From JAKQDH01 sp029558835 (GTDB lineage: Bacteria > Planctomycetota > Phycisphaerae > UBA1845), in assembly GCA_035356615.1 (NCBI GenBank), contig DAOQSN010000063.1:1-12684 (forward strand): 12,684 nt of DNA, read 5' to 3'. Below the pieces are notes generated by a model. The model did not search any database, was not told where the DNA came from, and worked only from the letters and a program-made list of their open reading frames with translations. The translations under genes and the position numbers were made by a program. Numbering within the stretch: the stretch's first letter is position 1; every line of letters starts with the position of its first letter. Below are positions 1-5,281 of this stretch, piece after piece.

Positions 1-165
1 AAGTCCCCGCCCCCTTCCTCCTCCCCGCCCGGACGGGCGCACGATGCTTGCCAGGAACTTCGATTCCCTGCTCGGCGACCGTCCCCTTCTCTTGCTTCTC
101 TGATGCCACCCGAAGGGCGGCCGACGGACACTGCGGGAGCGGAGTTTCCCGCCGTTTGGGCGAAG
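1..165. other. Intergenic tail downstream of the SGNH hydrolase gene
   Basis: No coding frame here carries a recognisable protein. The region lies 3' of the minus-strand hydrolase gene. Its first 40 bases are C-rich on the plus strand. A short perfect stem-loop at 133-152 is listed separately. I see no repeat, RNA gene or promoter that I can defend. Confidence 0.5.
133..152 (-). terminator. Possible weak terminator hairpin after the SGNH gene
   Basis: GCGGGA (133-138) pairs perfectly with TCCCGC (147-152) around an 8-nt loop. It lies 14 nt beyond the TGA of the minus-strand hydrolase gene. There is no T-tract on the minus strand after it, so it is not a canonical intrinsic terminator. A 6-bp stem in DNA this GC-rich may also arise by chance. 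Confidence 0.25.
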
Positions 166-1236
166 TCAGCGGGCCGCGTAGAAGGTCTGCCAGATGGCGT
201 CGGCGAACAGGGCGTGGGCCTGCTCGTTGGGGTGGTAGTCGGCGGAATTGACGATCAAGTCGTTGGCGTTGAGGGGGGCAATGGTCGGCAGCAGGTCCAG
301 CACTTCGACGCCGGCGTCGGTGAACACCCGCGCCACCTGACCATGAATCGCCTCTGCCGAGAACCGCTGCCCGCCGGTCTTCAGAAACGGCAGCAGTACG
401 ACGCGCAGCCTGACCCCTTCGTCCGCGCAGATGCCGATGATCCGCTGAAGCAACTCCACCTGCCGCGGCCAGACCTGCGGATCGGCGTACCCGTCGGCGA
501 GCCAGTCGAAGTAGCCCCGCACGCCGGGCAAGCGCCGGGCGTAGAGCCGGTGGAACAGGAAATCGAGCAGAAACGAACAGTCGCCGCGAAAGTACGTCGG
601 CCGGGGCGGCCGGGCGGGGTCGAAATCCTCCGTCGTCGGGATGAGCGGCTCGATGTCGTTGGGCAGATAGCAGAGGACCACCTCATCGACGGCGTAGTCA
701 CGAATGAGCGTTGGGATAGCCGTTACTTCGTCGCCCGTGTTCCAGCCGCGCCAGGCGACGTTCATCACCTCGACGTGGGGGGCGCTGCGGTCAGGCCGTG
801 GCCGTTGATCGAACCGCGCCTGGAGGCGGCTGGTGAAGAGGTCCTTCTCTTCGTTGACGCCCCAACCGTAGGTGAAGGAGTCGCCCACGAAGGCGACGCG
901 GTACAGGTCGGCGGGCTTCGGGGTCGTCCACTCCTTGTCTCGACACAGCCAGGAGTTGGCGCGCGGATAGAGGTGGAACCAGCGTTTGCAGGTCAGCGTG
1001 GTGCCGAACGAGTCGGTCTTGACGCAAAGGAAGCGCAGGTACGTCTCGGCCGCCAGGCCGGCGAGCGCCAGTCCACCAAGGGTGATGAGGGCATTCCCGA
1101 CCACCAGTCGCCAGTTGGGTCGGCGGCGGGCCGGCCAGAGCCTGAAGAAACACCAGGTGTGCAGCAGCAGCGAGCCCGGCACGACCCACCAGATCACGTA
1201 GTCGGACAGATACCCATAGTGTCCGCTGGTCCACAT
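166..1236 (-). CDS. Membrane-anchored SGNH/GDSL-family hydrolase
   Basis: The product has 356 aa. Two hydrophobic segments (about residues 11-33 and 42-66) probably anchor it in the membrane, with the catalytic domain from about residue 110 on. The SGNH landmarks are visible: block I GDSF with nucleophile Ser120, a glycine-rich block II around Gly164-Gly168, Asn193 in LPND (block III), and the Asp333/His335 pair in the DYHPN motif near the C-terminus (block V). Such enzymes cleave or transfer ester groups, often acetyl groups on envelope polysaccharides; the substrate here cannot be read from the sequence. No MBOAT-type acyltransferase gene, a frequent partner of polysaccharide O-acetylation SGNH proteins, is in the window. 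The ATG at 1236 allows both membrane segments, though no strong Shine-Dalgarno precedes it. The gene follows the 180-aa lipoprotein gene by 41 nt on the same strand, so the two are probably co-transcribed. Confidence 0.9.
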   Translation of the reverse strand: MWTSGHYGYLSDYVIWWVVPGSLLLHTWCFFRLWPARRRPNWRLVVGNALITLGGLALAGLAAETYLRFLCVKTDSFGTTLTCKRWFHLYPRANSWLCRDKEWTTPKPADLYRVAFVGDSFTYGWGVNEEKDLFTSRLQARFDQRPRPDRSAPHVEVMNVAWRGWNTGDEVTAIPTLIRDYAVDEVVLCYLPNDIEPLIPTTEDFDPARPPRPTYFRGDCSFLLDFLFHRLYARRLPGVRGYFDWLADGYADPQVWPRQVELLQRIIGICADEGVRLRVVLLPFLKTGGQRFSAEAIHGQVARVFTDAGVEVLDLLPTIAPLNANDLIVNSADYHPNEQAHALFADAIWQTFYAAR

Positions 1237-1277
1237 GGTGGGTTCCGATGGCGGCCGCGGACAAACCCCCCGGGGCG

Positions 1278-1820
1278 TCAGCGCGGGGAGCCGGCCGCCC
1301 GGGGCCCCGACGGCTGCTGAATGACGAAGTCGTCCGTGAGGACCTCACCCAGCGGGGACCGGTAAGTAACCAGCAGCACGTAGCGCGACGCCGGCGGGAT
1401 GGTGGCGGGGTCGAGACCCAGCCGCAGCTCGTACATCTGGGTGAGCTGGTTCCAGAACATCTGCTGTTGTTGGCGGGTGGAGAGGTCCACGGTCCAGTCG
1501 ACCAGGCGGGCGCCCTTGGGGTCCGCGCTGGCGGGGACGTACTGGTACAGCTCGACGCGCACCTGACCGACGATCATCAGCCCGGGGTTGTCGAGCGCGT
1601 TGACAGCGCGCAGGAAAAGCTCGATACCATCGGGGGTGTCGTCCTGGTCGAAGCTCTTGACGCGGGTGAAGGGCTCGACGATCTCGATGCGGGCGGGCAT
1701 CAGGAGGGCCAGCATCGCCCGCTGGGCCTCCAGGTCCGCGGCCGAGGGAGGCGCATGACAGCCTGCGACCATGGCCATCCCCAGCAGCCCCCCGGACAGC
1801 AGACGGGTATGCGTGTTCAA
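1278..1820 (-). CDS. Small putative lipoprotein of unknown function
   Basis: The product has 180 aa. It opens with a short lipoprotein signal: Arg6, a hydrophobic stretch, and the lipobox VAGC with the lipidated cysteine at residue 21. The mature part begins helical (about residues 27-42) and continues with alternating hydrophobic strands (about 45-170) that look like one beta-sandwich domain; I do not recognise a named family. The start is a TTG at 1820, chosen because it places the signal peptide correctly and has AGGA 9 nt upstream. No ATG or GTG start fits, and upstream codons in this frame look non-coding. The gene is divergent from the 418-aa lipoprotein gene, with only 42 nt between the starts, and lies 41 nt upstream of the SGNH hydrolase gene. 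The likely role is an envelope accessory of that enzyme, which is inference from position only. Confidence 0.75.
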   Translation of the reverse strand: MNTHTRLLSGGLLGMAMVAGCHAPPSAADLEAQRAMLALLMPARIEIVEPFTRVKSFDQDDTPDGIELFLRAVNALDNPGLMIVGQVRVELYQYVPASADPKGARLVDWTVDLSTRQQQQMFWNQLTQMYELRLGLDPATIPPASRYVLLVTYRSPLGEVLTDDFVIQQPSGPRAAGSPR

Positions 1821-1862
1821 GGCTTGGTATCCTGTGGAAGAGTCGCCGCTGGGCCCGCGCCC

Positions 1863-3119
1863 ATGGGGGGAGATTATGCCCGGCTCGGCGGGCGCGTCAA
1901 TCGCGGGGTTTGGCCCAGCGGGGCGCGAGCCCTGCTGCTGACGCTGGGGGCGTTGTTGGCGTTGCCGGCGGCGGGCTGCGTGGCTCCTGCACCCGCGCCG
2001 CCGGTCGGCTACTTCGTGGCCATGCGCCATGACGCGGAGCCGTGGTTCGCGGACCGGGGGCGGGCGGAGGCCCTGGCCGGCATCCGGGAGGACCTGTACG
2101 AGACCGCCCAACTCGGCTTCACGACGGCCGCACTGGCCCGCGTGGACGACGAGGACCGCGACGAGTTGCTGAAGCTGGTCGCGGCGGCTGGGCTGGACGC
2201 GGTCGTCGGCGGGCGCGAACTGCAACGCCGGGTGGTTGCGGAAGACGCCCTCAGCAGGCAGGGGGGTGGGACCGGCGCGCGGCTGAAGACGCCGGCGCGC
2301 TGGAAAGCGGCCCATCACCCGGCGTGGCGGGCGATTCTGCTGGAAGCGGACGCGACCCCGGAGTTGACCGCGCAATGGCTGGCGATCGCCGCCCGGCTGG
2401 CCCGGGAGGGCGTGCGCGTAGTGTGTGTCGTTCCGGCCGAGGCGCCGGCGTTCGGGGGAATGCTGACGATCCCAGCCCATGTTCCGGCACAGGAAGAAGG
2501 GGCATCGGCCACCGAGCACTTTCTGGCGTGCTTTCACGCCGGGCTGGGCGCCGGGCAGACGGGCGGGCTGCTGGTTGACCGGTACCGGGCGTGGGGGAGC
2601 AGTGAGACGGGTTTGAAAGCGGGCGGGGAGGCGTTCCCGCCGGCGCTGGCCACCGCCTTGCAGACGTTGACGCAGCGTGCCCGGCGTTGGGGACCCCTGC
2701 TGCACGAGGCGACGGCGCGCCGGATCGCCCTGGGGCCGAGCGGGGTAACAGGCCGAGAGCCAACGGACGCTGCCCGCCCCGAGCGTGAGGGTGCCGGTGC
2801 GGCCATGACGACGCCGAGCGAAGTCGAGGACGATCGCGATGCGGCGCCGGTGGCGGCGCCGGAGAACGCCGTCGTGGCGACGGAGTTCGCGCGCGGCCGG
2901 CGGCACTACTTGATGGTGTTCAATAGTTCCCCGCGGGAGTACGCGCGCGAGGTGGTCACGGTGCCGGTGGGGCGGCTGAGCGGGGCGGCACGGCGGGCGG
3001 TCGAGGTGCCCGCCTCGCCGGCACAGGTGGCCGGGCGGGTGGTGGAGGCGCGGGGTGGGCGACTGGTGGTGAAGGTGGACCTGCGGCCAGGCGAGGCCCT
3101 GCTGTTCGAGTTGTTCTGA
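1863..3119 (+). CDS. Putative lipoprotein, possibly divergent glycosidase-like
   Basis: The product has 418 aa. The N-terminus has a basic stretch (Arg7-Arg22), a hydrophobic core (24-34) and a lipobox-like AAGC with cysteine at 39, followed by a Pro/Ala-rich linker. Residues about 47-290 alternate strands and helices in a manner compatible with a TIM-barrel-like fold (for example the strand at 183-190 and the helices at 167-181 and 260-275). A low-complexity, acidic and Ala-rich linker spans about 291-340. A small C-terminal all-beta module (about 345-418, ending in PGEALLFELF) resembles the sandwich caps of many glycoside hydrolases. I see no certain catalytic acid pair, so no activity is assigned. 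ATG 1863 is the only sensible start that keeps the signal peptide, but no Shine-Dalgarno precedes it. The neighbouring epimerase gene is in the same direction but 229 nt away. Confidence 0.72.
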   Translation: MGGDYARLGGRVNRGVWPSGARALLLTLGALLALPAAGCVAPAPAPPVGYFVAMRHDAEPWFADRGRAEALAGIREDLYETAQLGFTTAALARVDDEDRDELLKLVAAAGLDAVVGGRELQRRVVAEDALSRQGGGTGARLKTPARWKAAHHPAWRAILLEADATPELTAQWLAIAARLAREGVRVVCVVPAEAPAFGGMLTIPAHVPAQEEGASATEHFLACFHAGLGAGQTGGLLVDRYRAWGSSETGLKAGGEAFPPALATALQTLTQRARRWGPLLHEATARRIALGPSGVTGREPTDAARPEREGAGAAMTTPSEVEDDRDAAPVAAPENAVVATEFARGRRHYLMVFNSSPREYAREVVTVPVGRLSGAARRAVEVPASPAQVAGRVVEARGGRLVVKVDLRPGEALLFELF

Positions 3120-3346
3120 GGGTGTTGCACCCGGTAGTGCCGGAGTGGTGTCGGCGGGTGGCATGGCCAAGCGCAGCGCCGCCATGCCGTCGACGCGAAG
3201 TGAGCGGGTGCCGGGCAGCATGCCGGCGCTCGCCTGCGGCGAGCTTGGGCATGCCACCCCATGGCGAGGTTGGGCATGTGACCCTGATCCCACGGTCGCG
3301 GGATTCTGTGCAGAGGGTGTTGCACCGGGTGTTGTCGGAGTGCTGT
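3118..3346. repeat. Imperfect 34-bp direct repeat bounding the intergenic element
   Basis: Copy one (3118-3151) and copy two (3313-3346) share an exact 14-mer, GAGGGTGTTGCACC, at their left ends. By eye they match at 29 of 34 positions. Copy one overlaps the last two bases of the lipoprotein TGA stop, and copy two ends two bases before the epimerase ATG. The pair therefore frames almost the whole intergenic region, including the inverted repeat at 3156-3259. The length is long for a target-site duplication, so a local duplication or an element carrying long terminal repeats is equally possible. Confidence 0.75.
3156..3259. repeat. REP/BIME-like compound inverted repeat
   Basis: The outer arms GGGTGGCATGGCCAAGC (3156-3172) and GCTTGGGCATGCCACCC (3243-3259) are inverted copies with one mismatch in 17. 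Inside lie further hairpins: GGCATGGC/GCCATGCC (3160-3167 with 3181-3188), GCCGG/CCGGC (3210-3214 with 3223-3227) and GCTCGCC/GGCGAGC (3228-3234 with 3238-3244, 3-nt loop). The inner and outer pairings compete for the same bases. A degenerate direct copy of the right arm follows at 3266-3284 (16 of 19 matches with 3241-3259). This layout is typical of REP/BIME or MITE-like intergenic elements. Homologues cannot be confirmed without the rest of the genome. Confidence 0.7.
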
Positions 3347-3348
3347 TG

Positions 3349-4284
3349 ATGGCGCGGGTATTGGTTACAGGGGGGGCGGGGTTCATTGGGGCGCACCTGG
3401 TGGAACGGCTGGTCGCGGATGGGCACCAGGTCCGGGTGCTGGACAACTTCTCCACGGGGCGACGAAGCAACCTGGACGCGGTGCGCGACCGCATCGAGCT
3501 GCACGAGGCGGACTTGCGCGACCCGGCCGCCTGCGACCGGGCCTGCCGGGACATCGAGTACGTCCTGCACGAGGCGGCCGTCCCGTCGGTTCCCAAATCC
3601 GTCGCCGCCCCGCGCGATAGCCACGAGGCCAACATCGACGGCACGTTCAACCTGTTGCAGGCGGCCGTGGCGCGGAAGGTCCGGCGGGTCGTCTACGCAG
3701 CCAGCAGCAGCGCCTACGGCGAGGGAACGGAAGGGCCCAAGCACGAGGAGCTGTGTCCCGGCCCGCTGAGCCCCTACGCGGTGCAGAAGCTCACCGGCGA
3801 GCATTACCTGCGGGCCTTCTGCACGTGCTTTGGGCTGGAGACGATGTCGCTGCGGTATTTCAACGTGTTCGGGGCCCGGCAGAACCCGGCGGGCGAGTAC
3901 GCGGCGGCCATCCCGGCCTTTGCCACCGCCCTGCTCCGCGGGCAGTCACCGACGGTGTTCGGCGACGGTGAGCAGACCCGTGACTTCACGTATATCGACA
4001 ACGTCGTGCATGCCAACATGTTGGCACTCCAGGTGCCGCGCACCGCCGGCGAGGTCGTCAACGTCGCCACCGGGCAGCGGGTGAGCGTGAATGCGGTGAT
4101 TGCCCAGCTCAACGAGTTGTTGGGGACGCGGATCGCGGCCCGGCACGTCGCTCCCCGACCGGGGGACATCCGCCACTCCTGGGCGGACATCTCGGCGGCG
4201 CGACGCCTGCTGGGGTACGAACCGATCGTCGGTTTCGCGGAGGGACTGGCCCGCGCGCTGGAGTACTACCGCACACTGGTATGA
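3349..4284 (+). CDS. NAD-dependent nucleotide-sugar 4-epimerase (extended SDR family)
   Basis: The product has 311 aa, the usual length for the family. The Rossmann nucleotide-binding motif GGAGFIG is at residues 8-14, and Asp32 after the second strand fits NAD preference. The catalytic set is the serine cluster at 119-121 with Tyr143 and Lys147 (YAVQK). RYFNVFG (169-175) and the following QNPAGEYAAAIP segment, then FGDGEQTRDFTYIDN (204-218) and HSWADI (276-281), closely resemble the UDP-GlcNAc/UDP-Glc 4-epimerase branch (WbpP/GalE-like). These enzymes interconvert UDP-hexoses or UDP-N-acetylhexosamines for envelope or exopolysaccharide synthesis in the cytoplasm. UDP-GlcNAc versus UDP-Glc specificity cannot be fixed here. 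The ATG at 3349 puts GxxGxxG at the N-terminus as expected; the frame stays open upstream to 3145 but runs through repeat DNA. No convincing Shine-Dalgarno precedes the start. Confidence 0.93.
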   Translation: MARVLVTGGAGFIGAHLVERLVADGHQVRVLDNFSTGRRSNLDAVRDRIELHEADLRDPAACDRACRDIEYVLHEAAVPSVPKSVAAPRDSHEANIDGTFNLLQAAVARKVRRVVYAASSSAYGEGTEGPKHEELCPGPLSPYAVQKLTGEHYLRAFCTCFGLETMSLRYFNVFGARQNPAGEYAAAIPAFATALLRGQSPTVFGDGEQTRDFTYIDNVVHANMLALQVPRTAGEVVNVATGQRVSVNAVIAQLNELLGTRIAARHVAPRPGDIRHSWADISAARRLLGYEPIVGFAEGLARALEYYRTLV

Positions 4285-4367
4285 GTGGTGCCGCGCCGGA
4301 GGTCGTCCCTGCGGGTGGTAGGTGATGGTGGGGTAGCGTGCTCAAGCCGGAGGCGTCGGTGACGCGG

Positions 4368-4408
4368 TTGAGGTAGCGTCGCCCCCCCCGTGGCCGACGC
4401 TACCTCAA
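4368..4408. terminator. Perfect 14-bp stem-loop between convergent genes
   Basis: The left arm TTGAGGTAGCGTCG (4368-4381) is the exact reverse complement of the right arm CGACGCTACCTCAA (4395-4408). The 13-nt loop starts with a run of C. It sits between the convergent epimerase (plus) and queE (minus) genes, so it can act as a bidirectional terminator or a 3'-end stabilising structure. There is no T-run on either side, so a classical intrinsic terminator is not proven. A mobile or REP-type origin is also possible. Confidence 0.7.
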
Positions 4409-4491
4409 TGGCGGGCCGCTGCTGGCTTCGCGGTGTTGCGTCCGCCAATTGAGACATTCGCCGCGGCGCGGCTTGTCACCGGCCGGGCCCG

Positions 4492-5178
4492 CTACGTCCC
4501 GCGCACGTTGCCGAAGATGCTGATCTGCAACCGCGGGCAGTAGCGGAACCCGCGCTGCGTGCATATGGGCACGATCCAGCGGCTGCGCTGGGCGACCTCC
4601 TCGGCCGTGACACCTTGCGGCATCAGCAGCACGCTGGTGGGTTCATATTCATCGAGAGAACCGAGGATGAGGTCCACCTCGGCCATGTCCTCCAGTTCCT
4701 GGAGCACGAACTTGAGCTGATAGTCGCCGAGCGTCAGCAGGCGGCGGATGACGGGGATGTTGAGGCGGTGCTCCTCGTGCGCCTCCGCCCACCGCCCATC
4801 GTCATGTTCCCAGGGCGTTGAGTTCGCCAGTTTGGGACTGACGCTGATGAGGTCGCAGACCACGTCCCGCCAGACGGTGCCGGCCGTCTCCAGCGTGACG
4901 TGATAGCCTTCCTCGTGCAGCCGCCGGGTGAGTTCCTCGATGCCCGGCATGATGAGGGGTTCGCCGCCGGTGAGCACCACGTACTGGGTGGGGTGATCGG
5001 CCAGACGGTCGAGGATGTCCGCCACCTCCAACTCCTCGCCCTCGGGCTCCCAGGAACTGAACGGCGTATCGCACCAGGCGCAGCGCAGGTTGCAGCCGCT
5101 GACGCGAATGAAGGCGCTGGGCAGCCCGGCCAGCTTGCCCTCGCCCTGAATACTGTAGAACAACTCGCTGACCTTCAT
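4492..5178 (-). CDS. queE: 7-carboxy-7-deazaguanine synthase QueE (radical SAM)
   Basis: The product has 228 aa, a normal QueE length. QueE converts 6-carboxy-5,6,7,8-tetrahydropterin to 7-carboxy-7-deazaguanine using S-adenosylmethionine, a [4Fe-4S] cluster and Mg2+, in the pathway to preQ0 and queuosine. The N-terminus shows the QueE pattern: FYSIQGEG (residues 7-14), then the radical SAM cluster cysteines Cys29, Cys33 and Cys36 in the C-X3-C-X2-C form, with Thr38 just after the last one. The GGEP motif (71-74) binds SAM. The start at ATG 5178 gives the canonical N-terminus; an upstream TTG at 5259 would add 27 residues read through a hairpin repeat and is rejected. There is no good Shine-Dalgarno; a 5-bp hairpin (5184-5199) lies just upstream. 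queC, queD and folE/queF are not in the window, so this is a detached pathway gene. Confidence 0.95.
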   Translation of the reverse strand: MKVSELFYSIQGEGKLAGLPSAFIRVSGCNLRCAWCDTPFSSWEPEGEELEVADILDRLADHPTQYVVLTGGEPLIMPGIEELTRRLHEEGYHVTLETAGTVWRDVVCDLISVSPKLANSTPWEHDDGRWAEAHEEHRLNIPVIRRLLTLGDYQLKFVLQELEDMAEVDLILGSLDEYEPTSVLLMPQGVTAEEVAQRSRWIVPICTQRGFRYCPRLQISIFGNVRGT

Positions 5179-5213
5179 AACCAGGGTGCCCCGACACCCG
5201 GCAGCGGGCAGCC

Positions 5214-5281
5214 GTAGGGCGGGCTCTGCCCGCCGCGCCTTGAGCGGACATCGAAACAAAGGCGGGTGGAACCCGCCCTAC
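5214..5281. repeat. Double-hairpin intergenic repeat between queE and the giant lipoprotein
   Basis: The outer arms GTAGGGCGGG (5214-5223) and CCCGCCCTAC (5272-5281) are perfectly complementary. Each arm also forms its own hairpin: GGCGGGC-TCT-GCCCGCC (5218-5234) and GGCGGGT-GGA-ACCCGCC (5261-5277), both with perfect 7-bp stems and 3-nt loops. The element fills most of the 103 nt between the lipoprotein stop codon (5282-5284) and the queE start at 5178. It may terminate or process the long lipoprotein mRNA and set the level of queE readthrough. A GGCGG-AAT-CCGCC hairpin at 8672-8684 resembles the same unit. Confidence 0.75.

Noticed and set aside
103..1320. A 405-codon plus-strand frame over the SGNH gene
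   Set aside because: The minus strand shows the full SGNH motif set; this frame has none and is a GC-rich mirror.
3145..3348. N-terminal extension of the epimerase
   Set aside because: It reads through the compound repeat and would place the Rossmann motif about 75 residues from the start, unlike the family.
1278..3650. A 790-codon open frame on the minus strand
   Set aside because: Only its last 180 codons (1278-1820) read like a protein with a lipobox. The rest is Arg/Pro/His-rich sequence antisense to the 418-aa lipoprotein and the epimerase.
5179..5259. TTG start extending QueE by 27 residues
   Set aside because: The extension is encoded by the double-hairpin repeat and is not QueE-like; ATG 5178 gives the canonical N-terminus.
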